From Rhizobium aethiopicum (GTDB lineage: Bacteria > Pseudomonadota > Alphaproteobacteria > Rhizobiales > Rhizobiaceae): a stretch of 64,000 nucleotides of DNA. A program made the translations under genes and the position numbers. The notes under the pieces are model-generated. The model had not been told where the DNA came from. It ran no database searches and was given only the letters and a program-made list of their open reading frames with translations. Location: NCBI RefSeq assembly GCF_900094625.1, contig NZ_FMAJ01000001.1, forward strand, positions 788,294-852,293, written 5' to 3'. Positions 1-8,747 of the stretch are shown here, one piece after another (position 1 is the stretch's first letter; the number at the start of each line of letters is the position of its first letter).

Positions 1-1
1 G

Positions 2-1306
2 GCGACCGATATTTCGGAGATGCGCGAGACGCTGATCTTCGGTCAGGCCTATCAAGGAGGGTCGCCGCTGGACCCTATGGCGGCCGTTGCAGCCTTGCCG
101 GATGACGCGGAGATCTGTGGCTGCAACGGCGTATGCAAGGGAAAGATCACTTCGACGATCACGGGCAAGGGACTGACGTCGCTCGACGACGTGCGCGCCC
201 ATACGAAGGCGTCGGCCTCGTGCGGCTCCTGCACCGGTCTCGTCGAACAACTGATGGCACTGACGCTTGGCGACAGCTACAACCCGGCCGCCGTCCAGCC
301 GATGTGCACCTGCACCGAACTCGGCCATGACGACGTCCGCCGGCTGATCAAGGCGAAGGGGCTGAAGTCTATCCCTGCCGTCATGCAGGAGCTGGAATGG
401 AAGACCTCCTGCGGCTGCGCCAAATGTCGGCCGGCGCTCAACTATTACCTCGTCTGCGACTGGCCGGACGAATATGCCGATGACTATCAGTCCCGTTTCA
501 TCAACGAGCGCGTACACGCCAACATTCAGAAGGACGGTACCTATTCGGTCGTGCCGCGCATGTGGGGCGGCGTTACCAATTCGAACGAGCTGCGCGCCAT
601 CGCCGATGTCGTCGACAAGTTCGAGATCCCGATGGTGAAGGTGACGGGCGGCCAGCGCATCGACCTGCTCGGCATCGAGAAGGAAGACCTGCCCGCCGTC
701 TGGGCCGATCTCGGCAAAGCCGGCTTCGTCTCCGGCCAGGCCTATGCCAAGGGCCTGCGCACGGTAAAGACTTGTGTGGGTTCGGACTGGTGTCGCTTCG
801 GTACTCAGGATTCCACCGGTCTCGGCATCCGCATCGAGAAATTCATGTGGGGCTCCTGGACGCCGGCCAAGCTGAAGATGGCCGTGTCCGGCTGCCCGCG
901 CAATTGCGCCGAGGCAACCTGCAAGGATATCGGCGTCATTTGCGTCGATTCCGGTTTCGAAATCCACTTCGCCGGTGCGGCCGGTCTCGACATCAAGGGC
1001 ACTGAGGTGCTCGGGCTTGTGAAGACCGAGGACGAGGCGCTGGAGCATATCGTGGCGCTGACGCAGATGTATCGCGAGCAGGCCCGTTACCTCGAGCGCA
1101 TCTACAAATGGGCCAAACGCATCGGCCTAGAGGAAATCCGCCGCCAGATCATGGACGATGCCGAGAAGCGCCAGGCCTATTACGGCCGTTTCGTCTTCTC
1201 CCAGAAATTTGCCCAGGTCGACCCCTGGTCGGAGCGCGTCTCCGGCAAGGACAAGCATGAATTCAAGCCGATGGCGACGATCGGCTATCCGCAGGCAGCA
1301 GAGTAA
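2..1306 (+). CDS. nirB: Nitrite reductase [NAD(P)H] large subunit, 3' part (5' end outside window)
   Basis: This is the C-terminal 434 residues of the siroheme nitrite reductase that reduces nitrite to ammonium in the cytoplasm. The reading frame is open to the window edge, so the FAD/NAD half lies upstream. Two BFD-like [2Fe-2S] cysteine clusters are visible near the start (CGCNGVC, then SCGSC; MCTC, then SCGCAKC). The ferredoxin-like repeats follow, then the siroheme/[4Fe-4S] ligands TCVGSDWC and GCPRNC. nirD follows after 10 bp and nasA abuts nirD, so the three form an assimilatory nitrate operon. The first in-frame ATG at 20 is internal, not the true start. Confidence 0.95.
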   Translation, partial: ATDISEMRETLIFGQAYQGGSPLDPMAAVAALPDDAEICGCNGVCKGKITSTITGKGLTSLDDVRAHTKASASCGSCTGLVEQLMALTLGDSYNPAAVQPMCTCTELGHDDVRRLIKAKGLKSIPAVMQELEWKTSCGCAKCRPALNYYLVCDWPDEYADDYQSRFINERVHANIQKDGTYSVVPRMWGGVTNSNELRAIADVVDKFEIPMVKVTGGQRIDLLGIEKEDLPAVWADLGKAGFVSGQAYAKGLRTVKTCVGSDWCRFGTQDSTGLGIRIEKFMWGSWTPAKLKMAVSGCPRNCAEATCKDIGVICVDSGFEIHFAGAAGLDIKGTEVLGLVKTEDEALEHIVALTQMYREQARYLERIYKWAKRIGLEEIRRQIMDDAEKRQAYYGRFVFSQKFAQVDPWSERVSGKDKHEFKPMATIGYPQAAE

Positions 1307-1316
1307 GGAGATGGAC

Positions 1317-1661
1317 ATGAATTGGCCCAATGAAAACTGGCACCCGATCGGTGACATCTCCGACATCCCCTTGCGCGGGGCGCGTTGCGTGAAGACGCCG
1401 CAGGGCAAGATCGCTGTCTTCCGCACGGCGGAAAATGAGGTCTTCGCCATAGAGGACCACTGCCCGCACAAAGGCGGCCCGCTGTCCCAGGGCATCGTGC
1501 ATGCCAAGGCAGTCACCTGCCCGCTGCACAACTGGGTGATCTCACTCGAAACCGGTAAGGCGCTCGGAGCCGACGAGGGCGCGGTGCGGACAATACCGGT
1601 CCGCAATGAGGACGGCGCTCTCTTCATCGCGCTCGAAAGCCTGATGATGGCGGCGGAATAG
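1317..1661 (+). CDS. nirD: Nitrite reductase small subunit (Rieske-like)
   Basis: A 114-residue Rieske-type ferredoxin partner of NirB. It carries the two cluster-binding motifs CPHKG (C-x-H) and CPLHNW (C-x2-H) in the expected order and spacing. I chose the ATG at 1317 because GGAG lies 6 bp upstream. The ATG at 1311 directly abuts that Shine-Dalgarno sequence and is less likely. The stop codon TAG is immediately followed by the nasA ATG, which indicates translational coupling. In the family this subunit is needed for NADH-dependent nitrite reduction; that role here is by homology. Confidence 0.94.
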   Translation: MNWPNENWHPIGDISDIPLRGARCVKTPQGKIAVFRTAENEVFAIEDHCPHKGGPLSQGIVHAKAVTCPLHNWVISLETGKALGADEGAVRTIPVRNEDGALFIALESLMMAAE

Positions 1662-4319
1662 ATGACGACAGAGGTCAAGACCACCTGTCCCTATTGTGGC
1701 GTCGGCTGCGGCGTTGTCGCCACAGTCGATGAGGCAGGCGCAGTGAGCGTCAAGGGTGATCCCGAGCATCCGTCGAATTTCGGCCGGCTCTGCTCGAAGG
1801 GGTCGGCGCTCGCCGAAACCATCGATCTCGACGGCCGGCTTCTCTACCCCGAAATATCAGGGGAAAGGAGCGGCTGGGACGAGGCGCTTGATCTCGTTGC
1901 CCGGCGTTTTTCCGAAGCGATCGCCGAACATGGGCCGGATTCGGTTGCCTTCTACGTCTCCGGCCAGTTGCTGACCGAAGACTATTACATCGCCAATAAG
2001 CTGATGAAGGGCTTCATTGGCTCGGCCAACATCGACACCAATTCCAGGCTCTGCATGTCCTCGTCCGTCGCGGGACATCGTCGTGCCTTCGGCGCCGATA
2101 CGGTTCCGGGAACCTATGAGGACATCGAACTCGCCGACTTGGTGGTCCTGACCGGTTCCAACCTTGCCTGGTGCCATCCCGTCATCTACCAGCGGCTTGC
2201 CGCAGCAAAGGCGGCGCGGCCAAACATGCGTATCGTGGTTATCGATCCGCGCCGGACGATGACATGCGACATCGCCGACCTGCACTTGGCAATCCGGCCG
2301 GACAGCGACGTCGCGCTGTTCATGGGGCTGCTTGCGCATCTTGCGACGAGCCCGGCGATAGACCAGAACTATATCGCCGCTCATACGGAAGGTTTCGGCG
2401 ACGCTTTCGCGGCCGCAACAGCGGTTGATTTCAACGATCTCCTGGAACGGACTGGCCTGCCGGCCATGCAGATCAGGGAGTTTTTCCGCCTATTCGAGAT
2501 AACGGAGAAAGTCGTCACCTGCTACAGCCAGGGCGTCAACCAATCCTCCTCCGGCACCGACAAGGTCAACGCCATCCTCAACTGCCATCTGGCGACCGGC
2601 CGCATCGGCCGCTCCGGCATGGGACCGTTCTCACTGACCGGCCAGCCGAACGCCATGGGCGGGCGCGAGGTCGGCGGCCTCGCCAATATGCTCGCCGCCC
2701 ATATGGCGATCGAGAATCCGCAAGACCGCGACCGCGTGCAACGCTTCTGGAAGTCTCCGGTCATCGCCGCACAACCCGGCCTGAAGGCCGTCGACATGTT
2801 CCGCGCCGTGGCCGACGGGCGCATCAAGGCGCTCTGGGTCATGGCGACCAATCCCGTCGTTTCGATGCCGGACGCCGACAGCGTCGAACGCGCGATCGCG
2901 GCCTGTCCCTTCGTCGTCGTGTCCGACATCCTGAAAGAGACGGATACGACCAGGCACGCGCATGTGCTTCTGCCCTCGCTTGGCTGGGGCGAGAAGAACG
3001 GCACCGTCACCAATTCCGAACGGCGGATTTCCAGGCAGCGGCCGTTTCTTGACGTTCCGGGCGATGCCAGGGCCGATTGGTGGCAGCTTGCGGAGGTCGG
3101 ACGCCGTATGGGATTCGGCGCCGCCTTCGACTTGGATGCGCCGGCCGAAATCTTCGCGGAGCATGCAGCGCTTTCGGCCTTCGAAAACAATGGCAGCCGC
3201 GATTTCGACATCGGTGCGCGCGCCGGCATCAGCGGCGACGCTTATGATGCGCTATTACCTTTTCAATGGCCGCAACCGGCAGGGACAGCCCCCGGCATTA
3301 CCCGGTTCTTCGCCGAAGGCGGCTTCTTCCATCCCGATGGCAAGGCGCGTTTTGTTGCAGTGAAACCGCCGGCAACCGATCGCACCAATGCCGATTTCCC
3401 CTTCACCCTCAACACAGGGCGCATCCGCGATCAGTGGCATACGATGACACGGACCGGAAAAAGCGCCCGGCTCTCCGCCCACATCGCCGAGCCCTTTGCC
3501 GAGATCCATCCGCGCGATGCGATCGAGAGCGGTATATCAAGCGCCGGTCTCGTCGAGATTGAAAGCCCCCACGGCAAGGCGATCGTGCGGGCGCTCGTGA
3601 CCGACCGGCAAGCGCGCGGCGGCATCTTCGCGCCGATGCACTGGAACGACCAGTTCGCGGCAAAAGCGCGGATCGACGCCGTGGTCGCGCCGATCACCGA
3701 TCCGCTGTCCGGCCAGCCGGCGTCGAAGAACGTTGCCGTCGCGGTCCGGCCCTTCGGCGCCACCCATTACGGTTTCGCCGTGTCGGCCGTAAAACCTGCC
3801 ACGCCCGACGCCGACTATTGGGCGCTGGCGAAAGCTGTCGGCGGCTGGAGGCTGGAGCTTGCTTTCAGCGAACCGGTCGAAGACTGGGTCGCCTGGTGCC
3901 GGACGGTTTTCGCCATTCCGGCCGAGATCGAACCACTCGGTTACGCCGACCGCCAGTCCGGGGACCTCAGGCTCGCCTTTTTCGATGGCGAGACCCTGCT
4001 TGCCGCACTGTTCCTCGCCCGCGAGCCGGTTGCCGTCGCCAGAAACTGGGCGATCTCGCAACTCACCGCCGCGCATGGCGACCTCAGGAAACGCTTTGCG
4101 CTGGTCGCAGGTCGCCCCGGCGCCGGCCGGCCGGATCCGGGTGCCACCGTCTGCTCCTGCTTCAGCGTAGGGGTCAATCAAATCGCTGCCGCCGTGCGTG
4201 GCGGATGCCACAGCGTCGAGGCGGTCGGCAAGGAAACGAGCGCCGGCACCAATTGTGGCTCCTGCCGCAGCGAAATCGGCAGGATCATCGATCGCTGCCT
4301 GGCCGCAGCGGCGGAGTGA
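1662..4319 (+). CDS. nasA: Assimilatory nitrate reductase catalytic subunit
   Basis: An 885-residue molybdopterin (bis-MGD) oxidoreductase reducing nitrate to nitrite in the cytoplasm. The N-terminus has the [4Fe-4S] signature CPYCGVGCGV followed by a fourth Cys in LCSKGSAL. The long molybdopterin domains follow, and the molydopterin dinucleotide-binding domain (NTGRIRDQWHTMTRTGKS) starts near residue 590. The last about 60 residues form a BFD-like [2Fe-2S] domain (VCSCFSV, then NCGSC), typical of the longer NasA/NarB enzymes that accept electrons from NAD(P)H partners or ferredoxin. It abuts nirD and completes the nitrate-to-ammonium pathway. An alternative name in the family is narB. Confidence 0.93.
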   Translation: MTTEVKTTCPYCGVGCGVVATVDEAGAVSVKGDPEHPSNFGRLCSKGSALAETIDLDGRLLYPEISGERSGWDEALDLVARRFSEAIAEHGPDSVAFYVSGQLLTEDYYIANKLMKGFIGSANIDTNSRLCMSSSVAGHRRAFGADTVPGTYEDIELADLVVLTGSNLAWCHPVIYQRLAAAKAARPNMRIVVIDPRRTMTCDIADLHLAIRPDSDVALFMGLLAHLATSPAIDQNYIAAHTEGFGDAFAAATAVDFNDLLERTGLPAMQIREFFRLFEITEKVVTCYSQGVNQSSSGTDKVNAILNCHLATGRIGRSGMGPFSLTGQPNAMGGREVGGLANMLAAHMAIENPQDRDRVQRFWKSPVIAAQPGLKAVDMFRAVADGRIKALWVMATNPVVSMPDADSVERAIAACPFVVVSDILKETDTTRHAHVLLPSLGWGEKNGTVTNSERRISRQRPFLDVPGDARADWWQLAEVGRRMGFGAAFDLDAPAEIFAEHAALSAFENNGSRDFDIGARAGISGDAYDALLPFQWPQPAGTAPGITRFFAEGGFFHPDGKARFVAVKPPATDRTNADFPFTLNTGRIRDQWHTMTRTGKSARLSAHIAEPFAEIHPRDAIESGISSAGLVEIESPHGKAIVRALVTDRQARGGIFAPMHWNDQFAAKARIDAVVAPITDPLSGQPASKNVAVAVRPFGATHYGFAVSAVKPATPDADYWALAKAVGGWRLELAFSEPVEDWVAWCRTVFAIPAEIEPLGYADRQSGDLRLAFFDGETLLAALFLAREPVAVARNWAISQLTAAHGDLRKRFALVAGRPGAGRPDPGATVCSCFSVGVNQIAAAVRGGCHSVEAVGKETSAGTNCGSCRSEIGRIIDRCLAAAAE

Positions 4320-4360
4320 ACGCGCAGAGGCAAACGACGCGGATGCGAGCGGCTCGCGTG

Positions 4361-5035
4361 TCAGACCGCGTTCGGGACGACGAGCATTTTGTAGTCGGCT
4401 GAGATGCGGACCGAGATTTCGTCATAGGAAGAGATCGTCGGATGCGGCGTCTCCACCTTAGCATGATGTGTTGCCGTCACGACCATGACATCGGCGCCCG
4501 CCCCCTCGCCGGCCTTGATGCCGGCTGCGACATCCTCGAACACCAGACAATCCTGCGTGCTGACACCGAGGCGTTCGGCACCGAGAATATAACATTGCGG
4601 ATCGGGTTTGCCGACCGTCACGTCCTCCGCCGTCACCATGAATTTCGGCAGCGGCAGGCCAGCCGCTTCCAGCCGGCGGCGGGCAAGACGTAACGGCGAA
4701 GAAGTGACGATCGCCCAGCGATCCGGCGGCAACGAACTGAGGAAAGAGGCTGCGCCCGGAATGGCAACGACATCGCCGACATCGGCGATTTCGGCCTCGG
4801 TCACCAGCCTTGCCTCGTGTTCGGGATCGACGCCCGGCAGGTTCAGCCGGGTGATCGTGTCAATGCCGCGCGATCCGTGCATCTTCGGCAGGAAGGCAGC
4901 GACATCGAGCCCATGGCGTCTTGCCCATTCGCTCCAAACACGCTCGGCGGCGAGGATCGAATTGAGGATGGTACCGTCCATATCGAAGAGGAAGGCGGAT
5001 AGGGCTTCTCGAAGCCACGGGGCATCGGCGTGCAC
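4361..5035 (-). CDS. HAD-superfamily hydrolase (phosphatase/phosphoglucomutase-like)
   Basis: A 224-residue haloacid dehalogenase-fold phosphatase. HAD motif I is FLFDMDGTI near the N-terminus, motif II is IVTSS, the conserved Lys is in VGKPDPQCYILGA, and motif IV is VFEDVAAGI. The frame stays open to 5278, but the family normally starts about 10-15 residues before DMDGT. The extra 81 codons would cover the promoter region of the divergent gene at 5293, so I use the GTG at 5035. ATG starts at 5128 or 5278 remain possible. It resembles sugar-phosphate phosphatases; the substrate cannot be told. It is convergent with nasA. Confidence 0.85.
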   Translation of the reverse strand: MHADAPWLREALSAFLFDMDGTILNSILAAERVWSEWARRHGLDVAAFLPKMHGSRGIDTITRLNLPGVDPEHEARLVTEAEIADVGDVVAIPGAASFLSSLPPDRWAIVTSSPLRLARRRLEAAGLPLPKFMVTAEDVTVGKPDPQCYILGAERLGVSTQDCLVFEDVAAGIKAGEGAGADVMVVTATHHAKVETPHPTISSYDEISVRISADYKMLVVPNAV

Positions 5036-5224
5036 AAGGGCGGATCTCGTTAGGAGGCGTGTGAGATGGGTGTTGCTGTCGCCGATGAAACGGCAAATCG
5101 CTGCGTTTTGCAAGTCTCGGAAGGACATCGACGCTGCACAGTTTGCGAGACTTGAGAAGGCCACCGTCCCCGAGGTAGCGATCAAATCGGTGCAAGGTTC
5201 GCGTGCAGGTTTTTCAAAAATCTC

Positions 5225-5249
5225 GGAACAATGGTTCCTTGAGGTGGTT
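5225..5249 (+). promoter_or_regulatory. Putative EcfG (general stress sigma) promoter
   Basis: GGAAC at 5225-5229, a 16-bp spacer, then GGTT at 5246-5249. This fits the rhizobial EcfG consensus GGAAC-N16/17-cGTT except for the first base of the -10 element. It lies 43 bp upstream of the ATG of the small secreted protein at 5293. Confidence 0.55.
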
Positions 5250-5292
5250 ACCAAGAGGTCATCCATGATGCAAATCAAAGGAGGATATCCTC

Positions 5293-5619
5293 ATGACCAA
5301 ATCCCTTATCGCCGCTTCGCTGCTCGCGATCGGCATGGCGTCGTCAGCCTTTGCCCAGTCGAATCCGGATCCCATCGGACCGACGAATGGCGGCTCGACC
5401 GATCCAACTTCGGGCAACTATTCTTCCGATTACACCAACAGTGACAACGGTATGCGTCCGGTCCAGGTCGCGCCCGTCGATCCGACCACGACACAGAGCA
5501 TCGGCCGGCCGCAGACGATGGAATGCGCCGGAATGCCGCAGCAGGGGTCCGGTGTCGACACGCGCGGCGGTCAGAGCGGCGCATCGATCAGCGAAGCCTG
5601 CCGCGAATACGACAACTGA
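5293..5619 (+). CDS. Small secreted hypothetical protein
   Basis: A 108-residue protein with a clear Sec signal peptide (MTKSLIAASLLAIGMASSAFA, cleavage after AFA) and a low-complexity mature part rich in Ser, Thr, Asn, Pro and Gly. Two cysteines (ECAGMP and SEACREY) could form a disulfide. AAAGGAGG sits 7 bp before the ATG. An EcfG-like promoter lies upstream and a strong intrinsic terminator downstream, so it is a single-gene unit. I do not recognise a named family. A periplasmic stress-related role is an inference from the promoter only. Confidence 0.85.
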   Translation: MTKSLIAASLLAIGMASSAFAQSNPDPIGPTNGGSTDPTSGNYSSDYTNSDNGMRPVQVAPVDPTTTQSIGRPQTMECAGMPQQGSGVDTRGGQSGASISEACREYDN

Positions 5620-5671
5620 GCAGGCAATCGCCACCTTCCAAACACATCGCGCGAAAGCGCGCCACGCTCGG

Positions 5672-5698
5672 AAAAGGCCGGCCTACGCCGGCCTTTTT
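5672..5698 (+). terminator. Intrinsic terminator of the gene at 5293
   Basis: An 11-bp perfect stem, AAAAGGCCGGC at 5672-5682 and GCCGGCCTTTT at 5687-5697, with a CTAC loop and ending in a run of five T. Confidence 0.85.
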
Positions 5699-5838
5699 CA
5701 TGTTGCGGCAGCGATGAAAACACCCTGCGGTGATAATCACCCGGCGCGCACGCCGGCAATCGCCGGCCCGGCCGGCTTGCGGATGCGGCGGAATAACATT
5801 AGCGTTCAAAGTGCAACGGCCGGAGGCCGCCCCGAGAA

Positions 5839-6206
5839 GCTGGCGGCAAGGCTGGCCTGCAAATCATCACCATTCGGCCCGAAGAGCCTTCGATCAGTAT
5901 CGCAGCAATCCCGACTTCATCCAGAAATACGTCTTTCCCGGCGGCATGCTGCCGACGCGCAATCATCTGGCCAAGCTCGCCAGCAAGGTTGACCTGTCAC
6001 TGGTCAGGGACTTTGGCTTCGGGCTCGACTACGCCCGCACGCTTGCCGAATGGCGCGAGCGCTTCCGCTCGGTCTGGGAACGTATCCGCTCGATGGGTTT
6101 CGACGAGCGCTTCAAGCGGCTCTGGGAATTCTATCTATTTTACTGCGAGGCCGGCTTCCGCGCCTGTAATGTCGATGTGCGCCAGGTCGTGTTCTCGCGC
6201 CGTTGA
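5839..6206 (+). pseudogene. Cyclopropane-fatty-acyl-phospholipid synthase remnant (3' fragment, frameshifted)
   Basis: Only about the last 120 residues of a normally about 400-residue CFA synthase remain. From 5839 one frame reads AGGKAGLQIITIRPEE. After a one-base loss near 5887 the next frame continues FDQYRSNPDFIQKYVFPGGM and runs to the TGA at 6206, including FDERFKRLWEFYLFYCEAGF, a hallmark of the CFA C-terminus. The SAM-binding core and start are absent, so it cannot be active. The stop directly abuts the stop of the convergent SDR gene. CFA synthase, SDR and ChrR genes commonly occur together, which suggests decay of an ancestral cluster. Confidence 0.85.
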
Positions 6207-7040
6207 TCATTCCGCAGGGTGGGGTGTCGCCGGGTGGCGACCAGCCAGCGGAGGCCGTTGTCGCCAGCCGGTCACACGGTTCACCAGTGGGAAGTAGGCG
6301 CCATAAGGGAGCAGACGCGCCAGCTTCATCATCGTGGTGGAGCGCCTGGGGAAAGCGATCTCGAAAGCCTGCGATTTCAGCCCGGCGGCAACCTGGCGGG
6401 CGGCCTCCGCGGCCGACATCGGCGTCAGCATGGGAAAGGCGTTCGTCCCCGTTGCCGACGTATCAACGAAACCCGGGCTGACGAGCTGAATGCGGATGCC
6501 CATCTTGTCGAGGTCGAATTTGAGGCTTTCGGCCATGTTGATCAAAGCCGCCTTAGTGGCGCCATAGGCAGCCCCCGCCGGCAGGCCGCCATAGCCGGTG
6601 ACGCAGGAGACGATGGCAATCTGTCCCTGCCCTTTCGCCTTCATATGGCGGATGGCCGGCAACAGACAGTTGACGACGCCCGACAGATTGACGGCAAAGC
6701 TCTTTTCGAAATCGGCGCGGTCCAGCTCCTCGGCATGAACAGGCAGGCAGACGCCGGCATTGAGGATCGCCATGCCCAGCGTGCCATGCTCATATTCGAT
6801 GGACGCCAGGACATGTTCCATGTCCTCGGCATCGCTGACGTCACCGTCGAGAACGATAATGCTGCCGGAAAGGCCGCTGGCTTCGCCCTGCAGCTCGACC
6901 AGCTTTTCGTGGCTTCTGGCGGTGACGGCGACCTTGTATCCTTCGTCGGCAAGCTTCAACGCAAGGGCCCGGCCGATGCCGGAGCTCGCGCCCGAGATCC
7001 AGACGATTCCATGTTCGGGACGGGCGATGAAATCACGCAT
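6207..7040 (-). CDS. Short-chain dehydrogenase/reductase
   Basis: A 277-residue classical SDR. It has the cofactor motif SGASSGIG near residues 16-23, a DGDVSD acidic motif, the NAG motif (ILNAGV), the catalytic Ser in IVSCVTGYGG and YGATK with the catalytic Tyr and Lys. The C-terminus carries an extension after the fold (TTMMKLARLLPYG) as seen in SDRs from CFA/ChrR-type clusters. Its neighbours are a CFA synthase remnant and a broken chrR gene, so it may be the last intact member of that group. Substrate unknown. Confidence 0.9.
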   Translation of the reverse strand: MRDFIARPEHGIVWISGASSGIGRALALKLADEGYKVAVTARSHEKLVELQGEASGLSGSIIVLDGDVSDAEDMEHVLASIEYEHGTLGMAILNAGVCLPVHAEELDRADFEKSFAVNLSGVVNCLLPAIRHMKAKGQGQIAIVSCVTGYGGLPAGAAYGATKAALINMAESLKFDLDKMGIRIQLVSPGFVDTSATGTNAFPMLTPMSAAEAARQVAAGLKSQAFEIAFPRRSTTMMKLARLLPYGAYFPLVNRVTGWRQRPPLAGRHPATPHPAE

Positions 7041-7118
7041 GACATGTTCCTCCGGCTCTGCCTGACCACCACGAAAACAGGTCCGGAAGTTTTTGCGTCT
7101 CCCGGATTTATGCCTCTA

Positions 7119-7522
7119 TCACACCATTGTGGCTGCTTTCAGCCGATCAGGTCGCCAATCATCTGACGGAAGGAGCCGGTCAGCCGGATCGCCGGCATTT
7201 TGGGGTCTCCTGGCCGGCTGCGGCTCAGAGTCCGGAGAGGCGGAGGAAGAGACTGCCGCAAGCCGCCGCTCGTGGTCGGCAATGGCTGTTTCCGACGTGC
7301 TTTCCAGCGCCTCTCCGGGCAGCAGTTTCGAGGGCGTTCACCCCCGCAATTGTCCGGCTGCATTTCGAGATGGGAGCGGACGAGCACCCGCGCCGGATCG
7401 GGCAAGGAGCCGGCAACGTATTGCGCCATCAATGCGGCGGTTGTGTCGATCTGCTCTTGAAACCATATCGGTTTCGGCCACGCCCTGCTGTCGCGCTGCG
7501 TTATCGTTTTCTCTTCATCCAT
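7119..7522 (-). pseudogene. ChrR-type anti-sigma factor pseudogene
   Basis: The frame starting at the ATG at 7522 encodes IDTTAALMAQYVAGSLPDPA and LVRSHLEMQPDN, the N-terminal helical domain of ChrR-like anti-sigma factors. Reading then shifts to VNALET and again to LPGEALESTSETAIADHERR before a TGA at 7119, so at least two frameshifts break it. The cupin domain of full-length ChrR is missing. A cognate ECF sigma gene would be expected immediately upstream, but cysK lies there divergently. It looks like a dead regulator whose target operon (SDR, CFA synthase) is also partly lost. Confidence 0.75.
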
Positions 7523-7704
7523 ACGGGGAAAGTCAATCTTCGGATCACCGCGGCGCGATGGACTCGCGGTCATGCGCCATTTCCGGCTAGGAAAGCGAAA
7601 TTTTATCGTGGCCGCCAGGGGCATGGAATAGCATTTCTTGCCAACACAGCCTTGTGAAGGGAAAAGACCGTTCTTAAAGTAAGAGTTCGAAAGAGGCAGA
7701 TTCC

Positions 7705-8742
7705 ATGACCTTCCATCCCTCCGTCCTCGATGCCATCGGCAATACGCCCCTGATCAAACTCAAGGGCGCCTCGGCGGCAACCGGCTGCACCATTCTCGGC
7801 AAGGCAGAGTTCCTGAACCCAGGCCAGTCGGTCAAGGACCGTGCCGCGCTCTACATCATCCGCGACGCGGAGCGGAAGGGGCTGCTTCGGCCCGGCGGCG
7901 TCATCGTCGAAGGCACGGCCGGCAATACCGGCATCGGGCTGACGCTGGTCGCCAAGGCGCTCGGCTACCGCACCGTCATCGTCATTCCGGAAACGCAGAG
8001 CCAGGAAAAGAAGGACGCGCTGAAACTGCTCGGCGCCGAGCTTGTCGAAGTACCGGCCGTTCCCTACAAGAACCCGAACAACTACGTGAAAGTGTCCGGG
8101 CGTCTCGCCGAGCAAATGGCGAAGAGCGAGCCGAACGGCGCGATCTGGGCGAACCAGTTCGACAACGTTTCCAACCGGCAGGCGCATGTCGAAACGACCG
8201 CACCGGAAATCTGGAAAGACACCGAGGGCAACATCGACGGCTTTATCTGCTCCGTCGGCTCCGGCGGCACGCTGGCGGGTGTCGCCGCCGGCCTCAAGGC
8301 TTTCAAGCCGGACGTCAAGATCGGTATTGCCGATCCTGACGGCGCCGCGCTCTACGAGTTTTATCAGAACGGGACACTGAAATCCGAGGGATCCTCGATC
8401 ACGGAGGGAATCGGCCAGGGCCGCATCACCGCCAATCTCGAGGGTTTCACGCCCGATTATACCTATCGAATTTCCGATGCCGAAGCTCTTCCCTATCTTT
8501 TCGACCTCGTCGAAAACGAGGGGCTCTGCCTCGGTGGCTCAACAGCGATCAACATTGCCGGGGCGGTCAATCTCGCCCGGGATCTCGGACCCGGTCACAC
8601 GGTGGTGACAATCCTCTGCGACTACGGCAACCGTTATCAGTCGAAGCTCTTCAATCCGGATTTCCTGAGGTCGAAGGGACTGCCCGTTCCGGGGTGGATG
8701 GCTGGTTCGTCCGACATACACGTCCCCTACGAGCCCGTGTGA
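7705..8742 (+). CDS. cysK: Cysteine synthase A (O-acetylserine sulfhydrylase)
   Basis: A 345-residue PLP-dependent beta-replacement enzyme making L-cysteine from O-acetylserine and sulfide. IGNTPLIKL is at residues 11-19, the PLP Lys is K44 in GQSVKDRA, the substrate-binding loop is GTAGNTGIG, and the phosphate-binding loop is SVGSGGTLAG. The length suits the longer alphaproteobacterial CysK form. AlaX starts 5 bp after its stop and a sulfurtransferase follows, so cysK-alaX-sseA-GNAT is probably one transcript linked to cysteine and sulfur metabolism. Confidence 0.93.
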   Translation: MTFHPSVLDAIGNTPLIKLKGASAATGCTILGKAEFLNPGQSVKDRAALYIIRDAERKGLLRPGGVIVEGTAGNTGIGLTLVAKALGYRTVIVIPETQSQEKKDALKLLGAELVEVPAVPYKNPNNYVKVSGRLAEQMAKSEPNGAIWANQFDNVSNRQAHVETTAPEIWKDTEGNIDGFICSVGSGGTLAGVAAGLKAFKPDVKIGIADPDGAALYEFYQNGTLKSEGSSITEGIGQGRITANLEGFTPDYTYRISDAEALPYLFDLVENEGLCLGGSTAINIAGAVNLARDLGPGHTVVTILCDYGNRYQSKLFNPDFLRSKGLPVPGWMAGSSDIHVPYEPV

Positions 8743-8747
8743 GACTC

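Noticed and set aside
5036..5278. N-terminal extension of the HAD hydrolase
   Set aside because: It overlaps the putative EcfG promoter of the divergent gene and lies outside the normal HAD length, though ATG starts there cannot be fully excluded.
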